Positions 8,752-16,829 of a DNA stretch of 64,000 bases are shown here, piece after piece. The notes below the pieces were generated by a model. The model made no database searches, was not told the DNA's origin, and was given only the letters and a program-made list of their open reading frames with translations. Where the stretch lies: assembly GCA_039973685.1 (NCBI GenBank), contig JBDWKL010000011.1, forward strand, positions 62,001-126,000, written 5' to 3'. Each line of letters starts with the position of its first letter. The stretch's first letter is position 1. Origin of the DNA: Hyphomicrobiales bacterium. Its GTDB lineage: Bacteria > Pseudomonadota > Alphaproteobacteria > Rhizobiales > JACESI01. A program made the position numbers and the translations under genes.

Positions 8752-9805
8752 GCAGGTCCATTCCCCTTGCCGCAAAAGTCATAGCTTTGAATAGGTTCCC
8801 CATTTTGTCCGGCGCTGCAAGCCGTTCGACGTCATTTTGGATAATTTTTTGTTGTTCAATGTCCAAATTTGCGCCCAATTGGCCCGCGCGTTGGAGGATT
8901 CCCATTTCCAGCAAGAACGCGCCTTGTGTCGTTGTCTTAACGGTGAGATCCGCGTTTTCGCCAATTTTTGCTAAGGGGTCAAAGTCTATATGAGCGGTCA
9001 AATCGGCTTGCCCGACCGTCTCAAGAACATTGACATATTGATGATCTTTGACCGCTTGGAAGGTATCGCCGAACCCGCTTTCAAGATGGCCGTAATCAAT
9101 AAAAAGCGCAGCACCACCTTGGTTTTTGATTGTCTCACATACCGATGCACAAAATGTTTGGGCGGGGGTGCAAATTTCGAAAATGTCGCCTACATTTGGT
9201 GAAAGGCGCGATGGCACGGTGATTGTTGCGGGTATCAAGCCCCATTCCAATGAACCGTCTGAGCTGAGACCAATGGCGCGTTCATGCCATCGGTTTTCTT
9301 GAAACAGAAACTGCCTGATTGGGAGCGCGTCGAGAAATTCATTGGCGAGCAAGATAATCGGCTGATCGGCAACATCGCTCAACGTGTCATGCCAATTGAT
9401 GGTGACATCGAAAGTTGAAAGCGCTTGTCTCTGTTTTTCTTTGAGGGCAGGGCTGATTTCAATCAAGCTGACGGTTGCAGCTTCCAGCATGGGTGGGGCG
9501 AGCTTTTGGATTGTTCGTAAAACATCCGCCATCAAAGTTCCGCGACCGGGGCCTGCCTCAATCAGTTGAAACTTGGCGGGCGCACCCATTTTTTGCCAAA
9601 CATCAATCGACCAAATGCCAATCATCTCGCCAAACAATTGGCTGATTTCAGGTGCGGTAATGAAATCACCTGAGCGACCAAATGGATTTTGGTTCGTGTA
9701 ATAGCCATCACTTGGATCAGTCAGCGCAATTTGCATAAATTGGCCGACGGTCATTGGGCCATTTTCTTGAATTTGACTGACAAGGCGAGGCAATAGAGGC
9801 GACAT
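8738..9805 (-). CDS. class I SAM-dependent methyltransferase, MidA/NDUFAF7 family
   Basis: The protein has 355 residues. The family signature is clear: DGYYTNQNPFGRSGDFITAPEISQLFGE near residues 32-60, then the SAM loop LIEAGPGRGTLM and LLANEFLDALP. The mitochondrial homologue NDUFAF7 methylates an arginine of the complex I 49-kDa subunit; in bacteria the substrate is less certain. It starts five bases after lgt ends and runs into pgeF, so the order lgt-methyltransferase-pgeF-M24 forms one operon. Confidence 0.93.
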   Translation of the reverse strand: MSPLLPRLVSQIQENGPMTVGQFMQIALTDPSDGYYTNQNPFGRSGDFITAPEISQLFGEMIGIWSIDVWQKMGAPAKFQLIEAGPGRGTLMADVLRTIQKLAPPMLEAATVSLIEISPALKEKQRQALSTFDVTINWHDTLSDVADQPIILLANEFLDALPIRQFLFQENRWHERAIGLSSDGSLEWGLIPATITVPSRLSPNVGDIFEICTPAQTFCASVCETIKNQGGAALFIDYGHLESGFGDTFQAVKDHQYVNVLETVGQADLTAHIDFDPLAKIGENADLTVKTTTQGAFLLEMGILQRAGQLGANLDIEQQKIIQNDVERLAAPDKMGNLFKAMTFAARGMDLHGFN

Positions 9806-9810
9806 CTTAC

Positions 9811-10638
9811 TTAAGCGCTCTTTGCTTTTTTGCGTGATGCAATCAAAAGGGCAATGCCGCCTGCCATAACAGGGAGGGATAAGATCATGCCCATTGTTAT
9901 GAAGTCCCCGAACAAGAAGCCCAATTGTTCATCTGGTTGGCGGAAGAACTCAACGAAAATACGTGAGGCTGCATAACCAATTCCGAAAATACCTGCCACA
10001 AGGCCGGGTGTTTTTAGCGCGTCTTTGTGGTGGGTGAGAAAACGAATAAAGAGCCATAGCAACAAGCCTTCAAGGGCTGCTTCATAGAGTTGGCTTGGGT
10101 GACGGGGAAGGTCGCCGCCATTTGGGAAAACCATCGCCCAAGGCACATCGGTTGTACGGCCCCAAAGTTCGGCGTTGATGAAGTTTGCAACCCGCCCGAA
10201 GAATAGTCCGAACGGTGCAGCGGTTCCCATAATGTCGCAGAAGGAAAGGAAGGAGAGGCCTTTGGTGCGGGTGTATAAAATGATTGCGACAACAACGCCA
10301 ATCAAACCACCATGAAACGCCATGCCGCCTTCCCATACTTTGAGAATCGAGAGAGGATTTTGGAGATAGAAATCGGCGTTATAAAACAGCACGAAACCAA
10401 GCCGCCCACCAATGATGACCCCAAGCCCTGCCCAAAGCAGGAAGTCTTCCATATGGTCTGCTGTGATGCGGTTCTTCGTTGGTGCCCATAAACGTTCTGT
10501 GTTGCAGATGCGCTTTGCGTAGATGTACCCAAGCAATAGCCCCGCGACATAGGCAAGCCCATACCAGCGAACCACCACAGGACCAAGCTCAATGGCGATG
10601 GGATCAATGATCGGAAACGGAATGGCGAATAGGGACAT
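9811..10638 (-). CDS. lgt: prolipoprotein diacylglyceryl transferase
   Basis: Lgt moves a diacylglyceryl group from phosphatidylglycerol to the lipobox cysteine of prolipoproteins at the inner membrane. At 275 residues it has the expected seven or so membrane helices, the catalytic-loop signature GRVANFINAELWGR and PRHPSQLYEAALEG, and the early VVRWYGLAY motif containing the key Tyr. The start at 10638 has only a weak GGAA ribosome site. It heads the four-gene operon and is divergent from the ubiK-like gene, with a 95-base shared promoter region. Confidence 0.97.
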   Translation of the reverse strand: MSLFAIPFPIIDPIAIELGPVVVRWYGLAYVAGLLLGYIYAKRICNTERLWAPTKNRITADHMEDFLLWAGLGVIIGGRLGFVLFYNADFYLQNPLSILKVWEGGMAFHGGLIGVVVAIILYTRTKGLSFLSFCDIMGTAAPFGLFFGRVANFINAELWGRTTDVPWAMVFPNGGDLPRHPSQLYEAALEGLLLWLFIRFLTHHKDALKTPGLVAGIFGIGYAASRIFVEFFRQPDEQLGFLFGDFITMGMILSLPVMAGGIALLIASRKKAKSA

Positions 10639-10733
10639 TTGTCTGTTCCAGTGGCTAATGTTTGTAACTTGGTCAGTCGTTATTGATTGATCTACGCTAT
10701 TTGCCTATATGAAGGAAACAAAATTGGGATGAA

Positions 10734-10991
10734 ATGATGAGCCAACCAACAAATAAACTTCTTGATGAGTTCGCAAAGCTAATGACAGACGTTGCAGATG
10801 TCGCACAGGGCTTCAAACGAGAAGCCGATGGCGTGGTCAAATCTCAGTTGGAACGGTTCCTAAGTGAACTCGACCTTGTGACCCGCGAAGAGTTTGATGC
10901 GGTGCGTACAATGGCCACAAAAGCGCGTGATGAAAACGATGCTCTTTTGAAGCGGATTGAAGCACTTGAGGCTAAAAAGGGCGGTAAATAA
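10734..10991 (+). CDS. ubiK: UbiK/YqiC (BMFP domain) accessory protein
   Basis: This is an 85-residue, highly helical protein. The C-terminal half (LVTREEFDAVRTMATKARDENDALLKRIEALE) is the heptad-repeat trimerising coiled coil typical of the BMFP/UbiK family; UbiK assists the aerobic ubiquinone-synthesis complex in E. coli. Two in-frame ATGs lie at 10734 and 10737; GGGAT upstream fits the second slightly better. Rhizobial relatives are usually annotated only as accessory-factor UbiK family, and the ubiquinone role is inferred from that. Confidence 0.85.
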   Translation: MMSQPTNKLLDEFAKLMTDVADVAQGFKREADGVVKSQLERFLSELDLVTREEFDAVRTMATKARDENDALLKRIEALEAKKGGK

Positions 10992-11003
10992 TCCGCGCAT
11001 TTT

Positions 11004-11145
11004 CTATCCACAATTTGTAAATCTGCTTCAAACCCACGGTTTCATTAGGTCAAAAGTTAATTTCCACAGCTTACCCACAAGACATTGAGATAGGACTCTA
11101 GTCCCGATTCCCGCTGACTCCTATATTCAATATCAGAAGCGATTC
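11004..11145. promoter_or_regulatory. cluster of GANTC sites and DnaA-box-like sequences
   Basis: Four GANTC (CcrM methylation) sites lie within 52 bases, at 11094, 11106, 11116 and 11141. Just before them are three near-matches to the DnaA box TTATCCACA: CTATCCACA at 11004, ATTTCCACA at 11060 and TTACCCACA at 11071. The region is the 294-base spacer between the ubiK-like gene and YbjN. Cell-cycle control of YbjN/proC is an inference. Confidence 0.4.
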
Positions 11146-11285
11146 GTTGGCGCAGTGATTTGCAGGCCTTTCCTGCTAAATCTCTGAACCTCAATGATGA
11201 ATTTCTTTGTGTACTGCGTTCAATCATTCAATTTATTTATTCTGCCTTGTGTCGAATGGCGCGGGGTGTAGAGGGAATCCGCCTA

Positions 11286-11789
11286 ATGAACTTCCAAGAC
11301 CTTCATTCCGATGAACGCGATGCAAGCCCAGTTGATATTATCGAGGTCATAGCAGCGCTTAATGATTGGTCGTTTGAACGGTCTGGTTCGGATGAAATTT
11401 CAATTTGCGTGGCTGGGCGCTGGTCTGACTACGACGTGTCGTTTTCTTGGATGGATGGTGTCGAATCCGTGCATCTAGCTTGCGGTTTTAGTCTGCGTTC
11501 TCCTGATCATCGCCTGACAGAGGTTCGGCGTTTGGTCAGCATGATCAATGAACAGATGATTTCTGGTCATTTTGACTTTTGGCCAGACAGCAACATGATT
11601 GTTTATCGCCAATCACTCTCCCTTGCTGGCGGCGTGCAACCGACGAACCGTCAGGTTCAAAGCATGTTGGCAACGGCTGTTGATGGCTGTGAGCGGTATT
11701 TCCAAGCGTTTCAATTCGCTTTATGGGCTGGCAGAAGTGCTGAGGACGCGCTAGCCTGTTCATTGTTTGAAACAATTGGCGAAGCGTAA
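11286..11789 (+). CDS. YbjN domain-containing protein
   Basis: The 167-residue protein belongs to the YbjN family, a fold related to type III secretion chaperones with regulatory roles in enterobacteria. Recognisable parts are the WSFERSGSDEISICVAGRW strand pair, YDVSFSWMDGVESVHLACGF, and the C-terminal helix bundle containing CERYFQAFQFALWAGRSAEDAL. The start at 11286 is chosen because homologous proteins begin near there and a GAGGGA lies ahead; the frame extends to 11160. It is followed after seven bases by proC, so the two are probably co-transcribed. Confidence 0.86.
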   Translation: MNFQDLHSDERDASPVDIIEVIAALNDWSFERSGSDEISICVAGRWSDYDVSFSWMDGVESVHLACGFSLRSPDHRLTEVRRLVSMINEQMISGHFDFWPDSNMIVYRQSLSLAGGVQPTNRQVQSMLATAVDGCERYFQAFQFALWAGRSAEDALACSLFETIGEA

Positions 11790-11796
11790 ACAATTC

Positions 11797-12627
11797 ATGG
11801 GACTAATCTCGAGCGAAAGACCTGTCGTTCTCGTAGGTGCGGGAAAGATGGGCGGGGCCATGCTGACGGGCTGGCTGAAAGATGGCCGTGCGGGCCAAGA
11901 CTTTGTAATCCTTGATCCAATGTTGGCTGATGAGATGAAGGGCCTTGTTGCCAATGATGGCGTGCGCCATTTTGAAGCAATGCCTGATGATCTGGTGCCG
12001 TCAATTGTGATCATCGCCGTTAAACCGCAAATGATGGATGCGGTTTTGCCAAAAGTTGCTGCCAGCAAAAATTTAGATGACACCGCATTTGTTTCTGTTG
12101 CTGCTGGCACGTCAGTTGCCACGTTCCAATCTCATTTTGGCGCTGAGGCTGCCATCGTTCGCGCTATGCCTAACACCCCGTCACAAGTGGGCCGTGGCAT
12201 TACCATCGGTTATCCAACAGCTGGGGTGAGTGCGGACCAAAAAGCCGCCATTGCTGAACTCTTGGAAATCACGGGTGGTTTTGATTGGGTTGATCGTGAG
12301 GCATTGATTGATGCGGTAACGGCTGTTTCTGGTTCTGGTCCTGCCTATGTTTTCCATATGGTGGAAGCGATGGCCGCAGCGGGCGAGAAGGCGGGGCTTA
12401 GCCCTGAACTGGCTCTGCGCTTGGCGCGTGCGACTGTAGAAGGGGCGGGTGAACTGCTTTATCAATCCGACCTTGATGCTGGAACACTGCGTAAAAATGT
12501 TACGTCACCAGGCGGCACAACTGCTGCTGCTTTGGATGTGTTGATGGACGAAAACGGCCTGACGTCACTTATGACCAAAGCGGTTGATGCTGCAAAGGCG
12601 AGAGCCGAAGAGCTGGGTCGCGCTTAA
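11797..12627 (+). CDS. proC: pyrroline-5-carboxylate reductase
   Basis: The enzyme catalyses the last step of proline synthesis, NAD(P)H-dependent reduction of pyrroline-5-carboxylate. The 276-residue protein opens with the Rossmann motif VVLVGAGKMGGAMLTGW, then VIIAVKPQ, VRAMPNTPSQVGRGIT, and the C-terminal P5CR signature with SGSGPAYVFHMVEAMAAAGEKAG and SPGGTTAAALDV. The start at 11797 puts ten residues ahead of the Rossmann strand, as is usual; an upstream ATG at 11767 would overlap the YbjN gene and the ribosome site is weak in both cases. Confidence 0.96.
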   Translation: MGLISSERPVVLVGAGKMGGAMLTGWLKDGRAGQDFVILDPMLADEMKGLVANDGVRHFEAMPDDLVPSIVIIAVKPQMMDAVLPKVAASKNLDDTAFVSVAAGTSVATFQSHFGAEAAIVRAMPNTPSQVGRGITIGYPTAGVSADQKAAIAELLEITGGFDWVDREALIDAVTAVSGSGPAYVFHMVEAMAAAGEKAGLSPELALRLARATVEGAGELLYQSDLDAGTLRKNVTSPGGTTAAALDVLMDENGLTSLMTKAVDAAKARAEELGRA

Positions 12628-12714
12628 CCTGCCTTAAAGGGTAACACACGCAACCATATTGATTTTTGGCGCTGAACACATACATTTAGATCGAACGATT
12701 TATTGGAGCAGATG

Positions 12715-13386
12715 ATGGCGAGCGAAAAACAACGGCTAAAAATTAGAAATGCCTTTTTGGATCTGTTGTCACAGCATGACTGGGATGAGATTTCTCTGGC
12801 GAAGGTGGCAGAAGCTGCAGAGGTGAAGCTCTCCGAACTTCGCGGTGCCTTTGATGGCAAAGTCGCGATGGTCGAACACTTCATGCGTGAAATTGACGCC
12901 AGTGTTTTGGATGAAGTTGACGTAGATGTTGCTGAAGAACTGCCGCGTGAACGTTTGATGGATATTTTATTGTCGCGCTTTGATGCATTGATGCCTCAAA
13001 AAGAGGCCGTGCGTTCTATTGCGAAGGCTGCAAAGGCTGATCTTTCTGTTGCAGCACAATTAAATCATGTCGCTCTGGTTTCTATGACATGGATGCTCAA
13101 TGCCGCAAACATTGAGACCGGTGGACTTAAGGGCGCGGTGAAAGTGCAGGGCGTGGCGATGGTCTATGCCAAGGTTTTGCAGGTTTGGCTCAACGATGAT
13201 GAGAGCATGGCCAAAACCATGGCGGCCCTCGATAAAGAACTACGTAAGGGCGAACAAAACATGCGACGGGTGGAGCGGGTGCAGAATATGCTAGGGCCGC
13301 TCAAGGGTTTCAAAAACTTGAGACGCGGGCGTCGTGCTAAGCCCCAATTTGATGATGCCAATACAGTGGACAGTGCAAGCCTATGA
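12715..13386 (+). CDS. TetR-type protein with COQ9-like C-terminal domain
   Basis: The 223-residue protein starts with a TetR-style helix-turn-helix (IRNAFLDLLSQHDWDEISLAKVAEAAEVKLSELRGAF, residues 9-45). The middle and C-terminal part (RERLMDILLSRFDALMPQKEAVRSI and WLNDDESMAKTMAALDKEL) resembles the lipid-binding COQ9 fold, which itself derives from TetR. It could be a regulator or a ubiquinone-associated protein. GGAG lies six bases before ATG 12715; the TTG at 12703 and ATG at 12712 are weaker. The C-terminus is rich in Arg and Lys. Its stop overlaps the next start (ATGA), so translation is coupled. Confidence 0.78.
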   Translation: MASEKQRLKIRNAFLDLLSQHDWDEISLAKVAEAAEVKLSELRGAFDGKVAMVEHFMREIDASVLDEVDVDVAEELPRERLMDILLSRFDALMPQKEAVRSIAKAAKADLSVAAQLNHVALVSMTWMLNAANIETGGLKGAVKVQGVAMVYAKVLQVWLNDDESMAKTMAALDKELRKGEQNMRRVERVQNMLGPLKGFKNLRRGRRAKPQFDDANTVDSASL

Positions 13387-13724
13387 GTGATGAAATTTCT
13401 TTCGACGACTTTATGAAGGTCGATATTCGGGTTGGTACGGTGATTGAGGTCAACGATTTTCCAGAAGCGCGCAAACCGGCTTATAAGCTCGTTATTGATT
13501 TTGGTGATGAGATTGGAACACGTAAAACATCCGCGCAAATTACAGCTCATTACACCGCTGATAGCCTAAAGGGGCGCAAAGTCATGGCTGTGGTCAATTT
13601 TCCACCTCGGCAAATTGGTCCGTTCATGTCTGAAGTTTTGACGCTTGGTTTTGCCGATGACAACGGTGATATTGTTCTGGCTGGCATTGAACGTGATGTG
13701 CCTAACGGTCAGCGGCTTTGCTAA
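13383..13724 (+). CDS. csaA: CsaA-like tRNA-binding protein
   Basis: The 113-residue protein is a stand-alone EMAP-II/OB-fold tRNA-binding domain. It opens with FDDFMKVDIRVGTVIEV and has the conserved RKPAYKLVIDFG and VVNFPPRQIGPFMSEVLTLG segments of CsaA, which dimerises and binds tRNA; a chaperone role in secretion has been proposed in Bacillus. The length equals the family norm. It overlaps the TetR/COQ9-like gene by four bases. Confidence 0.93.
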   Translation: MSDEISFDDFMKVDIRVGTVIEVNDFPEARKPAYKLVIDFGDEIGTRKTSAQITAHYTADSLKGRKVMAVVNFPPRQIGPFMSEVLTLGFADDNGDIVLAGIERDVPNGQRLC

Positions 13725-13733
13725 GCACCAAAT

Positions 13734-15188
13734 TTATGCAGGTATTTTTAGGGTTACTTTTAAGCCGCCCATGTCACTATCGCTCAGTTCAATAGTGCCG
13801 CCATGGCTGTTGATGGAATCTCTGGCAATAGAGAGGCCAAGCCCCGTACCTGCTTTATCTGTATTAAGGTTGCGCGCATTATCAAGTCGGTAGAAGGCAC
13901 GGAACACATTTTCACGTTCTGATTTTGGAATGCCGGGACCATCATCTTCAATCGACATTACCAACCAGCCTGACATGTTCTTTCCGGTGATTTTCAATGT
14001 GTCGGCATGTTTGATCGCGTTTGACCAAATATTATCGAGGCAACGTTTGAAGGCGATGGGGCTTACATGAACGATAGTTTCGCCTTCGAACGTATAGCTT
14101 GCCGTTTTGTTTTCTAGTTTCGCATAACCGATCAGATCTTCGTATAGGTCTGGTAGTTCAATGTCGGCGCTCTGCTCATCTGCATCCCCTTTGGCAAAGT
14201 CTAAATATCCCGCCAACATCGTCTGCATATCTTGGACGTCTTGCTCCAGATCTGCGACGTCTTTGCCTTCACCAAGAAGAGCCAATTGTAGTTTGAAGCG
14301 GGTAAGGATAGTGCGCAGGTCATGGCTGACACCGGCAAGCATCGCGGTTCGTTGCTCAATTTGACGCTGGATACGGCTTTTCATTTGGATGAACGCACGG
14401 CTTGCGCGGCGCACTTCAGTGGCGCCAGTTGGGCGGAAATTTGGGTGATCTCTGCCCTTACCAAAATCCTCAGCAGCATTGGCAAGACGTTGAATTGGTT
14501 TGATTTGATTGCGCATGAAAATGATGGCGATCACCATCAAAACCACGGCAGTACCCAACATCCAGAAAATGAAAATATGAGAGTTCGAGGCATAGGTCTG
14601 CGAACGACGTGCGAAAATTTGGACGACTTTGTCATCGAGCTGGATGCGTATTTCCACGAGTTGCGAGCGACCAACGGTATCAATCCAAAATGGCTTTCCT
14701 ATTTTCTGCGCGATTTCACCTGAAAGGGTTTGATCAAGTAGTGAGAAAAACGGTTTTGGGACGGGGGCAGGCAGAGGGTCAGGCGGTAAGATGCTCAGGT
14801 TTAAGCTGAGTTGTTCACGCGCAATGCGAATGATGTTTTCTTCATCGGTCTTTGAAGGATAGGCTTCCATAAACTTCAAAACAGAGGAAATATCCTGTGT
14901 CACAGCAGCTGAAAGGCGGCGTGTCACTGTATTCCAGTGGCGTTCCATGAACACGAAAACCAAAACAGACTGCAAAATCACAATGGGTGCGATGATGATG
15001 ATGAGGGCACGGGCATAAAGCGAGCGTGGGGTAAGCCGTCGCCATAAGGAGTGGTCGACAGGTGTTCTTTCTTGCAACGGTTCATTCTTCATGGGCGCAA
15101 TGGCAGTCTCATCCTCGCCATCTGCCGCATTTTGGGCTGTTGGTTTTTGAGGCTTGTTTGACTGTTTTTTGCTATCGGCGATATTCAT
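13734..15188 (-). CDS. sensor histidine kinase, HAMP type, partner of the PetR-like regulator
   Basis: The 484-residue inner-membrane kinase has a basic disordered N-terminus, a first membrane helix (ALIIIIAPIVILQSVLVFVF), a periplasmic sensor region of about 130 residues, a second helix (IFIFWMLGTAVVLMVIAI), a HAMP linker, the H-box GVSHDLRTILTRFKLQ with phospho-His at about 289, the N-box DNIWSNAIKHA and the ATP-lid motifs EDDGPGIP and GTGLGLSIA. The residue after the H-box Thr is Ile where EnvZ-type kinases have Pro. It lies 120 bases after the response regulator on the same strand. The ATG at 15188 is chosen over 15275, though neither has a clear ribosome site. Confidence 0.92.
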   Translation of the reverse strand: MNIADSKKQSNKPQKPTAQNAADGEDETAIAPMKNEPLQERTPVDHSLWRRLTPRSLYARALIIIIAPIVILQSVLVFVFMERHWNTVTRRLSAAVTQDISSVLKFMEAYPSKTDEENIIRIAREQLSLNLSILPPDPLPAPVPKPFFSLLDQTLSGEIAQKIGKPFWIDTVGRSQLVEIRIQLDDKVVQIFARRSQTYASNSHIFIFWMLGTAVVLMVIAIIFMRNQIKPIQRLANAAEDFGKGRDHPNFRPTGATEVRRASRAFIQMKSRIQRQIEQRTAMLAGVSHDLRTILTRFKLQLALLGEGKDVADLEQDVQDMQTMLAGYLDFAKGDADEQSADIELPDLYEDLIGYAKLENKTASYTFEGETIVHVSPIAFKRCLDNIWSNAIKHADTLKITGKNMSGWLVMSIEDDGPGIPKSERENVFRAFYRLDNARNLNTDKAGTGLGLSIARDSINSHGGTIELSDSDMGGLKVTLKIPA

Positions 15189-15308
15189 GGCATTGGTTGT
15201 CGCAACTAGGCGCTTTATTGGCAATCTCTTTTCAACGATCCCACAAAGCAAAAGCCAGCACAATATAACTTGCACTGGCTTTTCTTGGTTGTCGTCAATT
15301 TATCGGGG

Positions 15309-16115
15309 TTACCCGTCTGTTAGTATCCGGTAGCCAATGCCCCGCACAGTATGCAGGTAGATTGGATTTGCGGGGTCGATTTCAATTTTGCGGCGTAGTC
15401 GGTTGATTTGCACATCCACCGTGCGCTCGCCTGCACTGGTTGGGTCTGCAAGCAGTTCGTGACGTGGCACGCATTCACCGGCTGCCGCACAGAAAATTCG
15501 CATCATTTCTTTTTCACGGTCTGTCAGCTTTATAACACTCTCTCCTTTGCGCAGTTCACCACGATCCAAATTGAAGGTGAAAGGGCCGAAGCGAACAAGC
15601 TCAATGGTTGCGCCAAGTGGCGGACCATTGCGGCGAAGAATATTGTTGATGCGAAGCAGCAATTCGCGCGGTTCAAACGGTTTGGAGAGGTAATCATCCG
15701 CGCCAACTTCAAGTCCGCTAATGCGGTCTGAAATATCTGATTTGGCGGTCAGCATTAAGATTGGCACATCCGATTCGTCACGAATAGAAGCGGTGAGCGA
15801 AATACCATCTTCACCCGGCATCATCACGTCAACAATCAGCAATTCAAAGGCGAGCGTATTCATGAACCGACGCGCTGTCTCGGCATTTTCTGCAGCCGTT
15901 ACCCGTAAACCCTGGTCTGTCAGATACCGCTGTAAAAGTGAGCGGATGCGGTCATCATCGTCAATCACCAGAATATGGGGGGCTTCATCTTGTACGGTAA
16001 TCGCATTCATTGCTGGATGAAACTCACTAATTCGCTCGCTATCGAACGTTCGTTCAATCAATATTGGTTGATAATCCATCTTGGCACGTAGTTCCTGTCT
16101 AAACAAAGTCGGCAT
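15309..16115 (-). CDS. petR: OmpR/PhoB-family response regulator (PetR-like)
   Basis: The protein has a receiver domain (HILVIDDDDRIRSLL, phospho-Asp in LLIVDVMMPGEDG, switch residues in LMLTAKSD, and KPFEPREL) and a C-terminal winged helix ending in RTVDVQINRLRRKIE and VRGIGYRI. At 268 residues it carries about 47 residues before the receiver. The start at 16115 is supported by AAGGGGAT at good spacing; the later ATG at 16010 would give a standard length but has no ribosome site. The place between a MarR gene and a histidine kinase, next to ilvE, matches the petP-petR arrangement of other alphaproteobacteria, so the symbol is inferred from sequence and context. Confidence 0.88.
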   Translation of the reverse strand: MPTLFRQELRAKMDYQPILIERTFDSERISEFHPAMNAITVQDEAPHILVIDDDDRIRSLLQRYLTDQGLRVTAAENAETARRFMNTLAFELLIVDVMMPGEDGISLTASIRDESDVPILMLTAKSDISDRISGLEVGADDYLSKPFEPRELLLRINNILRRNGPPLGATIELVRFGPFTFNLDRGELRKGESVIKLTDREKEMMRIFCAAAGECVPRHELLADPTSAGERTVDVQINRLRRKIEIDPANPIYLHTVRGIGYRILTDG

Positions 16116-16150
16116 TGGAATAATCCCCTTATAAAAATTCCAACCGCGCT

Positions 16151-16675
16151 CTAGATGTCCTCCAACTTTTTAATCATCTCATGATCCGCATCATTGATGA
16201 GTAAATGAAGAAACTTCTTCGCGGCAACTGCCCCGTCCGGCCCAAGTTCATAAAGTGCTCGCTCGATGCGGCGACACTGTGTCTGCGCTAAGGCCAAAGC
16301 AAGATTTCTTCCTTTTTGCGTGGGAAATAACAATCGTGCGCGCCCATCATCAGGACTTGAGTGCTGCGTTATGTGCTCAGATTCGATCAATTGTTTTAAA
16401 ACTCGTGCCAAGCTTTGTTTCGTGATGTGTAGAATTTCCAAAAGATCTGCAACGCGAATGCCAGGCGTGCGGTTCACAAAATATAGAACTCTGTGATGCG
16501 CGCGGCCAAAGCCAATTTCTTCTAAAACGAGATCAGGGTCATTAATGAAATCGCGATAGGCAAAGAAGAGGTGTTCAACAACATCAAAGCGATATCCCTC
16601 AGTGTTGCGCATAGGCTCCACAAGGGCAGTATCGGGAAGGTCTTTCGGCAATTTGGAAGGATCAAACGTGGGCAT
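16151..16675 (-). CDS. petP: MarR-family transcriptional regulator (PetP-like)
   Basis: The 174-residue protein has a MarR winged helix: LVLEEIGFGRAHHRVLYFV, VADLLEILHITKQSLARVL as recognition helix, and a wing with HSSPDDGRARLLFPTQKG. The N-terminal 30 residues are an extra arm. PetP of Rhodobacter is a MarR protein beside PetR, and this gene stands in the same position, 35 bases ahead of the response regulator. ATG 16675 has AGG five bases ahead; the TTG at 16711 is unlikely. A 25-base imperfect palindrome 40 bases upstream is a candidate autoregulatory operator. Confidence 0.85.
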   Translation of the reverse strand: MPTFDPSKLPKDLPDTALVEPMRNTEGYRFDVVEHLFFAYRDFINDPDLVLEEIGFGRAHHRVLYFVNRTPGIRVADLLEILHITKQSLARVLKQLIESEHITQHSSPDDGRARLLFPTQKGRNLALALAQTQCRRIERALYELGPDGAVAAKKFLHLLINDADHEMIKKLEDI

Positions 16676-16715
16676 GTGACCTATTGCGTTCTCTTGTCTC
16701 GTTGATACCAAAAAT

Positions 16716-16740
16716 TATACGTCAGTATTGTTGACATATA
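16716..16740. promoter_or_regulatory. imperfect palindrome between petP and ilvE
   Basis: TATACGTCA (16716-16724) and TGACATATA (16732-16740) are inverted repeats matching at eight of nine positions around a 7-base spacer. The right arm overlaps a TTGACA that could serve as a -35 element for ilvE. Its place between divergent petP and ilvE suggests an operator, possibly for the MarR-type PetP; that is inference. Confidence 0.45.
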
Positions 16741-16829
16741 TTTGCCTCGTGTTACCGTCTTTGTCCAATGAAAACGCATATTGCGTGTGCATTCTCATAA
16801 ATTTTTTGCTGTGTTGAGGAGTAGTTGTC

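Noticed and set aside
11004-11145. Possible chromosomal replication origin
   Set aside because: DnaA-box matches are imperfect and few, no AT-rich unwinding element stands out, and origin neighbours such as hemE, parA or dnaA are absent.
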